Shown here: in pieces, positions 50,645-59,900 of the stretch | Layout of the letters: each line of letters starts with the position of its first letter | How positions within the stretch are numbered: the first letter of the stretch is position 1 | Assembly: GCA_947176415.1 (NCBI GenBank) | Contig: CAMWQJ010000001.1 | Span: 30,272 to 94,271 of the forward strand | Direction: 5' to 3' | Length of the DNA: 64,000 nucleotides | Source: an uncultured Ruminococcus sp. | GTDB lineage: Bacteria > Bacillota > Clostridia > Oscillospirales > Ruminococcaceae | Notes under the pieces: generated by a model | Database searches by the model: none | What the model was told of the DNA's origin: nothing | What the model saw: the letters and a program-made list of their open reading frames with translations, nothing else | Program-made: the position numbers and the translations under genes

Positions 50645-53380
50645 ATGACTTTAAAAAAAGCAATGGCAGGGCTTTTTGCGGTGTGCCTTACCGTGACGGC
50701 TTCTGTGCCTTATGCACTCACAAACAACAGAATCACAGTTGCAGACGCTGTTACTGAAAACGTCGCTGATACTATGAAATGGGATACGCTTAAAATAGGC
50801 GGAGCGGGTTTTGTTTCAGGTATAGTAACAGGTCAGAAAGAAATGTATCTGCGTACAGACGTAGGCGGTGCTTATAAGTGGAACTATGAGACTTCCGAGT
50901 GGGAACAGCTTATGGCATTCATAAATGATGCGGACAGAGGTCTTCTCAGTGTCAAGGGTATGGCTATAGACCCGACAGACGATAATACTGTCTACTTCCT
51001 CTGCGGTTGTGCATACTTCTCGGACGCAAGGACAGTTATTTTCAAGACTACAGACGGCGGTAAGACTTTTACACAGTCAGATGTAACGGAACATATTCAG
51101 GTACACGGCAATGGCGACGGAAGAGAATGTATTGAGCCGATAGCTATTGACCCTGACAATCCTGATATAATCTATGCAGGTGGTGACGTTACCGCAGGCA
51201 AGTCAGCACTTATAAAGTCGACGGACGGCGGTGAGACATGGAATCCCGTCATGGGCTATGACGAGTTGGGACTTTTTACCGAATCACTTAAATATCCTGC
51301 ATGGACTGACCACATGGTAAGAGGTACTGAAGCAAAGGAGTATAATGCTCAGAACGGTATCGGCTGTATTCTTATTGAGGACGGAAAAGTCTATGTAGGT
51401 ACTTCGGTTACTGGGCAGACTAATATCCATGTTGCAGACGTTGAGACAGATGAGTTTGAAGAACTTTCCTCAGACTTACCGAATGAAAATTATCCATGTT
51501 CGATAACGAGCGACAAACACGGAAATATCTTTTTCACGTATATTGCTGGTCTCGCATTCGGAGGAAGTGCGGGCGGTGCTTATAAGTATGAAAAGGAAAC
51601 GGGAAAAGTTACGCAGTTCACGGATTTGAAGAACGCTATCGGCATGATTGAGGCAGACCCCGACGACCCGAACAAGCTACTTGCAAGAACTTGTGGTGTA
51701 TTTTCTGACCAGTGGTTTGAAAAGGAATGGACGGACGGAAGTATTGCATGGGGCGACCATTTTTTCCGTTCTACCGACGCAGGCGAAACATGGCAGGATA
51801 TAACCCCAGGACAGGGCGATACTATATATGACGCAGACGGCTCACACAAGGTCTTTGTCTCTCTTCCGATTGATACAAACGGCTATGACTGGATTTACGG
51901 CAAGGCTTGTCACTGGGGAAGTGCTATTCTCCTCGACCCACGCAATCCCGACAGAATCCTTATGACTTCAGGTAATGGCGTTTATGCGTGTGACAACGTA
52001 TGGGACGAAACAGGCGTGCAGTTTTATTTCCAGCCCGACGGCGTGGAAGAAGTCGTTGTGCTTGACTTTGTAAGTATACCCGGTGGCTATCCCTATTCGG
52101 CAATCGGCGACTACGACGGTTTCAAGCACCTTGACGAAGATATAATAGGTCTCCAGCACAAGCCCAATATGGGTTCTACAAGTGCAATTGCATATTGTCC
52201 GCAGAATCCCGATGTAATGATAAGAATTGCGGAAAATGAAAACAACACAGGCTCGGGATTCTATAGTCTTGACGGCGGAGAGACATGGACAAAAATGAAA
52301 AATCCTATCGGCGGAAAAGGAGCAATCACACAGATTGGCGACGGCGAGTATAGATTCTTTGCAGGTTCAAAAGACAGTGGCGACGTTTCTTATTCCGACG
52401 ACTTCGGCGAGACATGGAACAAATGTACGGGCATTCCCACACAGTACGGTTCAAAGCCGACATATCTTCTCGTTGAGCCTGAAAATCCTGAAATCGTTTA
52501 TGCATATGCAACTTATTATAACTCCTCGTGGGGTTATTCAAAGCCTGAGCCTGATATTTCGGACGCTTGTTATAAATTCTGCGTAAGCACCGACGGCGGA
52601 AAGACATTTACAAGCACCGATATATGTATGTACGACCAGTGCGACAGTGCAGGAAGAATTGCTTATCTCGGTGAGGGAAATATTATTCTCGGTGCTGGTT
52701 ATTACGGTATGTACAACGTAAAGCTCGATAACGGAAAGATGGTAAGTCAGGAAAAACTCGACAGCGTTTCTTACTGTAAAACAGTCGGCTACGGAGCTCC
52801 CGAAAAAGAGGGCGACCCTAATACTCTCTTTATGTACGGTAAACCGAGCGAGTCCGACCCTGATGGCGTTTATCGTTCACAGGACGGCGGACATTCGTGG
52901 GTATGTATAAACACAGACCACCTCTACGGCGGTACAGGCAACGGTAATTTCCTTGTCGGCGATATGAATGAATTTGGCAAAGTCTATATGTCAACCGTCG
53001 GTTGCGGAATCGTTTACGGCGAACTCTCGGACGGCAACACAGATACAAAGCCGATTGTTACAACGGCTACAAAACCAAAGGACGATGACAAGACAACAAC
53101 TACCACTGCAACGAGTGTAAAACCCTCTAATGTTTTGTGGGGAGATGCTGACGAAAGCGGTGGTGTAAATATCAACGATGCCGTGCTTATCATGCAGTCA
53201 AATGCAAATCCCGACAGATATACCCTTACAAAACAGGGTGCTATTAATGCCGATGTAGTAGATAACGGCGACGGCATTACGAACTCCGATGCACTCGCTA
53301 TCCAGTATATCGAGTCAAGGACAATCTCCAGCGATGCTTTCCCGATTACTTCCGCTGAACTCGACAAATTAGGCGACTGA
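50645..53380 (+). CDS. Secreted GH74 xyloglucanase-like protein with C-terminal dockerin
   Basis: Signal peptide; GH74/BNR repeats (TTDGGKTF, STDGGETWNP); Thr-rich linker; dockerin GDADESGGVNINDAVLIMQ...NSDALAIQYIE. Confidence 0.9.
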   Translation: MTLKKAMAGLFAVCLTVTASVPYALTNNRITVADAVTENVADTMKWDTLKIGGAGFVSGIVTGQKEMYLRTDVGGAYKWNYETSEWEQLMAFINDADRGLLSVKGMAIDPTDDNTVYFLCGCAYFSDARTVIFKTTDGGKTFTQSDVTEHIQVHGNGDGRECIEPIAIDPDNPDIIYAGGDVTAGKSALIKSTDGGETWNPVMGYDELGLFTESLKYPAWTDHMVRGTEAKEYNAQNGIGCILIEDGKVYVGTSVTGQTNIHVADVETDEFEELSSDLPNENYPCSITSDKHGNIFFTYIAGLAFGGSAGGAYKYEKETGKVTQFTDLKNAIGMIEADPDDPNKLLARTCGVFSDQWFEKEWTDGSIAWGDHFFRSTDAGETWQDITPGQGDTIYDADGSHKVFVSLPIDTNGYDWIYGKACHWGSAILLDPRNPDRILMTSGNGVYACDNVWDETGVQFYFQPDGVEEVVVLDFVSIPGGYPYSAIGDYDGFKHLDEDIIGLQHKPNMGSTSAIAYCPQNPDVMIRIAENENNTGSGFYSLDGGETWTKMKNPIGGKGAITQIGDGEYRFFAGSKDSGDVSYSDDFGETWNKCTGIPTQYGSKPTYLLVEPENPEIVYAYATYYNSSWGYSKPEPDISDACYKFCVSTDGGKTFTSTDICMYDQCDSAGRIAYLGEGNIILGAGYYGMYNVKLDNGKMVSQEKLDSVSYCKTVGYGAPEKEGDPNTLFMYGKPSESDPDGVYRSQDGGHSWVCINTDHLYGGTGNGNFLVGDMNEFGKVYMSTVGCGIVYGELSDGNTDTKPIVTTATKPKDDDKTTTTTATSVKPSNVLWGDADESGGVNINDAVLIMQSNANPDRYTLTKQGAINADVVDNGDGITNSDALAIQYIESRTISSDAFPITSAELDKLGD

Positions 53381-53391
53381 TTGAAGCGCTA

Positions 53392-53425
53392 AAAGAGAAC
53401 GTTTCGGCGTTCTCTTTGCCTTTTA
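53392..53425 (+). terminator. Terminator of GH74 gene
   Basis: AAAGAGAACG-tttcgg-CGTTCTCTTT. Confidence 0.75.
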
Positions 53426-53475
53426 TTTATATGAAAAAATTCCTCCGCTGATTATAAAATAGAGGTAGCATTATT

Positions 53476-54111
53476 ATGGGTAAAATCAAAATGGGCGGAA
53501 ACGCAACAATTGAATTTGAATCAGACTATTATGAATTTCATGTTACAATTTCGTTAATTGGAAAAACTTCAGGAGATGCAATTTCAAAAGGGCATTCACG
53601 CACTGAGGAAATACTCAGTCGTCTGCAAAACAAACTCGGAATTGATATTAAAACAGTTACTTTGAAAGATGAAAAAATCAGTGCATGGTGTGAAAGAAAA
53701 TACTACAAATTCAATAAGGAATTTTATTTTCAGTACAAAGCAAGTAATAGCACAACGGAAAATATTGTATCATTACTTGAAAAAATATCAGATGTCGAAT
53801 ATGATATAAAATTCAAACTCGCAAACAAGTCCGAAAAAGAACAGTTGGTATTATCGGAAGCTGTTAGTGACGCAAAACAAAAAGCTGAAAAAATTGCAAC
53901 CGCACTTGGAAGTCACATAACAGGATTTGAAGAAATCAAATATGAATTCAATGATAAATCAGCTTATGATTATGACGATGATTGTGATGAAGATTGCGAT
54001 TGTTTAAACATAACTTCATACTATTCTGCCTCAAAGACTCTTTCAGCAGACCTGAAAAGTCCAAAAATCCAGATTTCAAAGTCTGTTGAAATAGTATGGA
54101 CTACTGACTGA
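53476..54111 (+). CDS. SIMPL-domain (DUF541-like) protein
   Basis: ISKGHSRTEEILSRL...VSDAKQKAEKIATALG; no signal peptide. Confidence 0.7.
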   Translation: MGKIKMGGNATIEFESDYYEFHVTISLIGKTSGDAISKGHSRTEEILSRLQNKLGIDIKTVTLKDEKISAWCERKYYKFNKEFYFQYKASNSTTENIVSLLEKISDVEYDIKFKLANKSEKEQLVLSEAVSDAKQKAEKIATALGSHITGFEEIKYEFNDKSAYDYDDDCDEDCDCLNITSYYSASKTLSADLKSPKIQISKSVEIVWTTD

Positions 54112-54118
54112 ATAATAA

Positions 54119-54157
54119 AACCGCCCGTTTCCGCAAGGATTCGGGCAGTTTTTTTAT
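54119..54157. terminator. Terminator between convergent genes
   Basis: AACCGCCCG / CGGGCAGTT then TTTTT. Confidence 0.75.
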
Positions 54158-54720
54158 GCTTTTCTGAAATACAGAAAAAATATATTGTCGTCTTTGACAA
54201 ATCCACACTCACAATCTTCTTCGATGTCTTTTTCAGAGAGAAATATATGACTTATATTCATACCAATCATTTTGGTAATTTCTGTGGTATTGTCGTCGGA
54301 GAATGCTTCTGTAAACTGCTCCCAGCTATAGCCGTTTTCAAGAAAAACACTCCAGACTTTTTCGGTCGGGTTAAAATATCCCATTTGTTCATTTTCTTCC
54401 CTTTCCCAGTACGGTTCGCCTATCAGAATGGATTCGGCTTTTCTGCCTGTAGAGGAATACACGTCCATTGTTATAAAATCGCTGTCCACTTCTTCAACAC
54501 GTATGCAGTCCATATCAAGACGTTTTGCCATATCCGTACTGTCTGATACCAATGTAATCCATTTTTCAGTAAAAGCAACTGCACGGAAAAATTCAGAATT
54601 TTCCCTGTCGGTTGCGACATAGCCCATTTCCTGCATTTTTTCGCAGAATAATTCCGTAAACTTTTCACGGCTGAGATTTTCACGGTTACGCATAACCGTT
54701 GTCACACTGAACCAGCCCAT
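54154..54720 (-). CDS. Hypothetical protein
   Basis: 188 aa ORF with RBS. Confidence 0.6.
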   Translation of the reverse strand: MGWFSVTTVMRNRENLSREKFTELFCEKMQEMGYVATDRENSEFFRAVAFTEKWITLVSDSTDMAKRLDMDCIRVEEVDSDFITMDVYSSTGRKAESILIGEPYWEREENEQMGYFNPTEKVWSVFLENGYSWEQFTEAFSDDNTTEITKMIGMNISHIFLSEKDIEEDCECGFVKDDNIFFLYFRKA

Positions 54721-54752
54721 AATTATACACCTCTTTCAGAAAAATATAAAGA

Positions 54753-54790
54753 AAAGCCGTTATCCGCCGGAAAACAGATAACGGCTTTAT
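54753..54790 (-). terminator. Terminator of ppdK
   Basis: AAAGCCGTTATC / GATAACGGCTTT 12-bp perfect stem. Confidence 0.85.
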
Positions 54791-54833
54791 TGTTGCATGA
54801 TATTAAATATCAGTTAATTGTTTTTTTAAAAAA

Positions 54834-57461
54834 TTACTTCTGTTCAGCAATAGCAGCCTGTGCAGCAGCGAGTCTTGCAATCGGCACACGGAAAGGTGAG
54901 CATGAAACATAGTCAAGACCAATCTTGTGGCAGAACTCAACAGAAGTCGGGTCGCCGCCGTGTTCTCCGCAGATACCGCAGTGGAGTTCAGCGTTTGCAC
55001 CCTTTCCGAGTGTAACAGCTGTCTTCATGAGTGAACCAACGCCAACCTGGTCGAGCTTAGCGAACGGGTCGTTCTCAAAAATCTTCTTGTCGTAGTAAGC
55101 TGAAAGGAACTTGCCAGCGTCGTCACGTGAGAAGCCATAAGTCATCTGTGTAAGGTCGTTTGTACCGAAGCAGAAGAAGTCAGCATTCTTAGCGATTTCG
55201 TCAGCTGTGAGGGCAGCACGTGGAATTTCAATCATAGTACCTACTTCATATTCAAGTTCAACACCAGCCTCAGCAATAACAGCGTCAGCAGCAGCGACAA
55301 CAACTTTCTTTACGAAGTTGTATTCCTTTACGTCGCCAACAAGTGGAATCATAATTTCAGGCTTTACAGTCCAGTCGGGGTGATTCTTCTTAACGTTGAT
55401 AGCAGCCTTGATAACAGCGTTTGTCTGCATTTTTGCGATTTCAGGGTATGTTACAGCAAGACGGCAGCCTCTGTGACCCATCATGGGGTTAAATTCGTGG
55501 AGACCTGCGATAATATTCTTGATAGCCTCAACGGACTTGCCCTGTGCGTCAGCGAGAGCCTTTATGTCTGCCTCGTCTGTAGGAACAAATTCGTGAAGCG
55601 GTGGGTCAAGGAATCTGATAACAACCGGATTACCCTCAAGAGCTTCATAGAGAGCCTCAAAGTCAGACTGCTGCATAGGTTCAATCTTAGCAAGTGCAAC
55701 TTCTCTTTCTTCAACTGTATCGGAGCAAATCATTTCACGGAATGCAGCGATTCTCTCAGCATCAAAGAACATATGTTCAGTACGGCAGAGACCGATACCC
55801 TCAGCACCGAGTTCACGAGCTTTCTTAGCGTCAGCAGGTGTATCAGCGTTTGTTCTTACCTTGAGTTTTCTGTACTTGTCAGCCCACTGCATGATTCTAT
55901 CAAATTCGCCAGCGATTGTTGCATCAACAGTCGGGATTACACCCTCATAGATGTTACCTGTTGTGCCGTCGATTGAAATATAATCACCCTCAACGAAAGT
56001 CTTTCCGCCGAGTTCAAACTTCTTGTTAGCCTCGTCCATTTTAATTTCGCCACAGCCTGATACACAGCATTCGCCCATACCACGAGCAACAACAGCAGCG
56101 TGTGATGTCATACCGCCACGAACTGTGAGGATACCCTGTGCAGCCTTCATGCCTGTAATGTCTTCAGGTGATGTTTCGAGACGAACGAGTATAACCTTTT
56201 CGCCTTTTTCAGCCCATTCTACAGCGTCGTCAGCAGTGAATACAACCTTACCGCAAGCAGCACCAGGTGAAGCACCAAGTCCCTTGCCGATAGGAGTAGC
56301 AGCCTTTAATGCAGCAGCGTCAAACTGCGGGTGAAGAAGAGTATCGAGATTTCTCGGGTCAATCATAGCAACAGCTTCCTGCTCTGTCTTCATTCCCTCA
56401 TCTACGAGGTCACAAGCGATTTTAAGTGCAGCCTGAGCTGTTCTCTTACCGTTACGGCACTGGAGCATATAGAGCTTGCCGTTTTCAACTGTAAATTCCA
56501 TATCCTGCATATCGTGATAACGGTCTTCAAGAATCTGGCAAACCTTTACAAATTCAGCATAAGCCTCTGGGAATTTCTGTTCCATTTCCTGAATAGGCAT
56601 AGGAGTTCTTACACCTGCTACAACGTCTTCGCCCTGTGCATTTGTAAGGAATTCGCCCATGAGCTTCTTTTCGCCGTTTGCAGGGTCACGTGTGAAAGCA
56701 ACGCCCGTACCGCAGTCATCGCCCATGTTTCCGAAAGCCATTGACTGTACGTTAACAGCAGTACCCCATGAGAAAGGAATATCATTGTCACGTCTGTAAA
56801 CGTTAGCTCTCGGGTTGTCCCATGAACGGAAAACAGCCTTGATAGCACCAATAAGCTGTTCCTTCGGGTCATCGGGGAAGTCAGAGCCTATCTTGTTCTT
56901 ATATTCTGCCTTGAACTGATTAGCGAGTTCCTTGAGGTCGTCAGCATTAAGTTCAACGTCCTGCTTTACTCCTCTGTCTTCCTTCATGTTGTCGATAAGC
57001 TGTTCAAAATACTTCTTGCCCACTTCCATAACAACGTCGGAATACATCTGGATAAATCTTCTGTAGCAGTCCCAAGCCCATCTCGGATTGTTGGACTTTT
57101 CAGCAATTGTATTTACAACTGTTTCATTGAGACCGAGGTTAAGGATTGTGTCCATCATACCAGGCATTGAAGCTCTCGCACCCGAACGTACAGAAACGAG
57201 GAGCGGATTTTCCTTGTCGCCGAACTTCTTACCTGTGATTTCTTCCATTTTAACGATATATTCGTTGATTTCAGCCATAATCTCATCAGAGATACCGCCG
57301 TCCTCATAATACTGAGTACAAGCCTCTGTTGTGATTGTGAAGCCCTGAGGAACAGGGAGACCGATGTTTGTCATCTCAGCGAGGTTAGCACCCTTACCGC
57401 CGAGAAGTTCTCTCATTGTTGCATTACCCTCTGAAAAAAGGTAACAATATTTGTTTGCCAT
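54834..57461 (-). CDS. ppdK: Pyruvate, phosphate dikinase
   Basis: LLGGKGANLAEMTNIGLPVPQGFTI; GGMTSHAAVVARGMG; 875 aa. Confidence 0.97.
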   Translation of the reverse strand: MANKYCYLFSEGNATMRELLGGKGANLAEMTNIGLPVPQGFTITTEACTQYYEDGGISDEIMAEINEYIVKMEEITGKKFGDKENPLLVSVRSGARASMPGMMDTILNLGLNETVVNTIAEKSNNPRWAWDCYRRFIQMYSDVVMEVGKKYFEQLIDNMKEDRGVKQDVELNADDLKELANQFKAEYKNKIGSDFPDDPKEQLIGAIKAVFRSWDNPRANVYRRDNDIPFSWGTAVNVQSMAFGNMGDDCGTGVAFTRDPANGEKKLMGEFLTNAQGEDVVAGVRTPMPIQEMEQKFPEAYAEFVKVCQILEDRYHDMQDMEFTVENGKLYMLQCRNGKRTAQAALKIACDLVDEGMKTEQEAVAMIDPRNLDTLLHPQFDAAALKAATPIGKGLGASPGAACGKVVFTADDAVEWAEKGEKVILVRLETSPEDITGMKAAQGILTVRGGMTSHAAVVARGMGECCVSGCGEIKMDEANKKFELGGKTFVEGDYISIDGTTGNIYEGVIPTVDATIAGEFDRIMQWADKYRKLKVRTNADTPADAKKARELGAEGIGLCRTEHMFFDAERIAAFREMICSDTVEEREVALAKIEPMQQSDFEALYEALEGNPVVIRFLDPPLHEFVPTDEADIKALADAQGKSVEAIKNIIAGLHEFNPMMGHRGCRLAVTYPEIAKMQTNAVIKAAINVKKNHPDWTVKPEIMIPLVGDVKEYNFVKKVVVAAADAVIAEAGVELEYEVGTMIEIPRAALTADEIAKNADFFCFGTNDLTQMTYGFSRDDAGKFLSAYYDKKIFENDPFAKLDQVGVGSLMKTAVTLGKGANAELHCGICGEHGGDPTSVEFCHKIGLDYVSCSPFRVPIARLAAAQAAIAEQK

Positions 57462-57745
57462 TGGTATATACCTCCGTTTTTAAACATTGCCGGACGCTGA
57501 CAAAATAAGTCAGCAATCCGTCTTATATATATTATAACACATAATGTAAAAAATTACTATATATATATCAGTAAAAATTATGCGTTGATTTTGTAGCATA
57601 ATACACAAAAAACACGTGAACATAAGTTCTTTTAAAATAATCTGATAATATTTTTTTATTTTAATCAAAAAAACAAAAGACTTTTCTGTAATTTTGTGAT
57701 ATAATATATCTGATTTGATTTTTTCGGGAGGGAATAAGAATAATT

Positions 57746-59116
57746 ATGAATAAGGCAATAATACTTGCGGGCGGGCAGGGTAAGAGAATGAAAGCCGATA
57801 TGCCGAAACCGCTTTTTAAAGTTCTCGGCGAGCCTATGCTTGAATGGGTGATTTCTGCCTGTGAGGACGGCGGAGCTGAAGATATATGCGTTGTAAAGGG
57901 CTTCAGGGGAGAAATGATAGACGAATATCTCAGCGGACGGTATCAGTCCGTATTGCAGGCTGAGCGTCTCGGCACAGGTCATGCGGTAATGCAGGCGGAG
58001 CAGTTTTTGAAACAAAACACGGACGGTAATACCCTTGTTCTCTGCGGTGATGCACCTTTTATCGATGGACAGACTATAAAAAATTCGCTGACGTATCACA
58101 TGAATAATGATAACGCCGTTACCGTGATAACCGCAGAGCTTGACAATCCGTACGGCTACGGCAGGATTATCAGGACAGAAAACGGCATAGGCGGAATAGT
58201 TGAGCAGAAAGATGCAGACGAAAGTCAGCGTAAAATAAATGAGGTAAACTCGGGAGCTTACTGGTTCAGGACTGCCGATTTGCTTGATTTTCTTGGAAAG
58301 ATAGACCGCAACAACGCTCAGGGAGAATATTATCTTACTGATACGGTTGGAATTGCCGTCAGCGAAGGGAAAAAAGCAGGGGCGTACAAGTCAGCCAATG
58401 CGGACATAATAAAGGGTGCAAACAACAGAAAAGACCTCCTTGAACTGAATACATACGCAAGAATGGCTGTTATAGAAAAGCACCTTGAAAACGGCGTTGA
58501 ATTTACCTGTACGGACGGCGTTATAATTGAAAGAGACGTAAAGATAGGTACGGGAACTGAAATTCTGCCGAATACAATTATACGTGGCAAGACCATTATA
58601 GGCAACAACTGTAAAATAGGTGCGGAGACCGTTATTGAAAACTGCACAATAGGCAACAACGTTGTTATAGATACGGCACAGGTATATAATTCCGTGGTGG
58701 AAGATGATGTAAAGATAGAACATTATGTTCACATAAGACCCGACAGTGTTATCAGGAAAAACGCCTATATAAGCGATTTTGTCGAGATAAAAAATTCCAT
58801 TATCGGTGAAAGGACTGCCGTATCTCACCTTGTATATATAGGTGACAGCGATGTCGGACGGAAAGTAAATATCGGTGCCGGCACGGTTACGGTTAATTAT
58901 GACGGCATAGCAAAGAGCCGTTGCGAAATCGGTGACAGGAGCTTCGTTGGCTGTAATACAAATCTGATAGCCCCTGTAAAGCTCGGAAAAGCTGTCTACA
59001 CGGGTGCAGGAACGACGGTGACAAGGGATATTCCAGACTATGCACTTGTTATAGACAGAGGTGTGCTTAAAGTCAAGGAGGGCTATACTCTCAGAAAATT
59101 CAAGACCGATAAATAA
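57746..59116 (+). CDS. glmU: Bifunctional UDP-GlcNAc pyrophosphorylase / GlcN-1-P acetyltransferase
   Basis: ILAGGQGKRMKADMPKPLFKVLGEPML; left-handed beta-helix hexapeptides; GAGTVTVNYDG. Confidence 0.95.
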   Translation: MNKAIILAGGQGKRMKADMPKPLFKVLGEPMLEWVISACEDGGAEDICVVKGFRGEMIDEYLSGRYQSVLQAERLGTGHAVMQAEQFLKQNTDGNTLVLCGDAPFIDGQTIKNSLTYHMNNDNAVTVITAELDNPYGYGRIIRTENGIGGIVEQKDADESQRKINEVNSGAYWFRTADLLDFLGKIDRNNAQGEYYLTDTVGIAVSEGKKAGAYKSANADIIKGANNRKDLLELNTYARMAVIEKHLENGVEFTCTDGVIIERDVKIGTGTEILPNTIIRGKTIIGNNCKIGAETVIENCTIGNNVVIDTAQVYNSVVEDDVKIEHYVHIRPDSVIRKNAYISDFVEIKNSIIGERTAVSHLVYIGDSDVGRKVNIGAGTVTVNYDGIAKSRCEIGDRSFVGCNTNLIAPVKLGKAVYTGAGTTVTRDIPDYALVIDRGVLKVKEGYTLRKFKTDK

Positions 59117-59124
59117 TTAAAGAC

Positions 59125-59152
59125 AGTCCCTGATGATTTCGGGGACTTTTGT
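59125..59152 (+). terminator. Terminator of glmU
   Basis: AGTCCC / GGGACT then TTTTG. Confidence 0.6.
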
Positions 59153-59221
59153 GTTATATTTAAGATTATTTCAATTATATGCTGATATAATCGGCATATC
59201 GGCACGGAAGGAGTTTTTTAT

Positions 59222-59890
59222 ATGAAATTGCTTATAGTAGAGGACGAAATACAGCTTGCCGACGCCCTCACGGAAATTCTCAGGAGAAATATGTATCTTG
59301 TTGATACCGTATATAACGGTATAGATGGTCTCGATAACGCACTTACGGGTGTATATGACGGAATTATCCTCGATATAATGCTTCCGAAAATGAACGGAAT
59401 TGACGTTCTCCGCAATATAAGAGCTAACAGAATATCCACTCCCGTTTTGCTTCTTACGGCACGTAGCGAGGTTGAAGACAAGATAAAAGGTCTTGACTGC
59501 GGTGCTGACGATTACCTGACAAAGCCATTTATTACGGGAGAACTTCTCGCAAGAGTAAGGGCTATGACAAGGCGTAAAGGCGAGATAATAAACGATAACA
59601 GGCTTGAATACAACGGACTCGAACTGAATAAAAATACCTGTTCTATTATATATAATGGAAACGATGTAAAATTAAGCTTGAAGGAATATCAGATTATGGA
59701 ACTTCTCATTTCAAATCCGCACATGATTCTGACGAAAGAACGCATTATAGAAAAGATATGGGGCTATGAAAGCGACGTTGAGTATAACAATATAGAGGTT
59801 TATATTTCTTTTCTGAGAAAGAAGATAGCTGTCATATCCGCACCTGCGAAGATTAAGACAGCACGTGGCATAGGATATTCGCTTGAATAG
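59222..59890 (+). CDS. OmpR-family response regulator
   Basis: LLIVEDEIQLADAL, DIMLPKMNGIDVL, winged-helix C-terminus. Confidence 0.95.
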   Translation: MKLLIVEDEIQLADALTEILRRNMYLVDTVYNGIDGLDNALTGVYDGIILDIMLPKMNGIDVLRNIRANRISTPVLLLTARSEVEDKIKGLDCGADDYLTKPFITGELLARVRAMTRRKGEIINDNRLEYNGLELNKNTCSIIYNGNDVKLSLKEYQIMELLISNPHMILTKERIIEKIWGYESDVEYNNIEVYISFLRKKIAVISAPAKIKTARGIGYSLE

Positions 59891-59900
59891 GAGGTTATAA

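Noticed and set aside
55380-55976. 198-aa plus-strand ORF
   Set aside because: Lies fully within ppdK on the opposite strand; codon-bias shadow ORF.
59181-59203. Hairpin GCTGATA/TATCGGC with TATAAT at the loop edge, upstream of the response regulator
   Set aside because: No T-tract, SD outside the stem and no -35 at proper distance; insufficient to add to the terminator-embedded promoter class.
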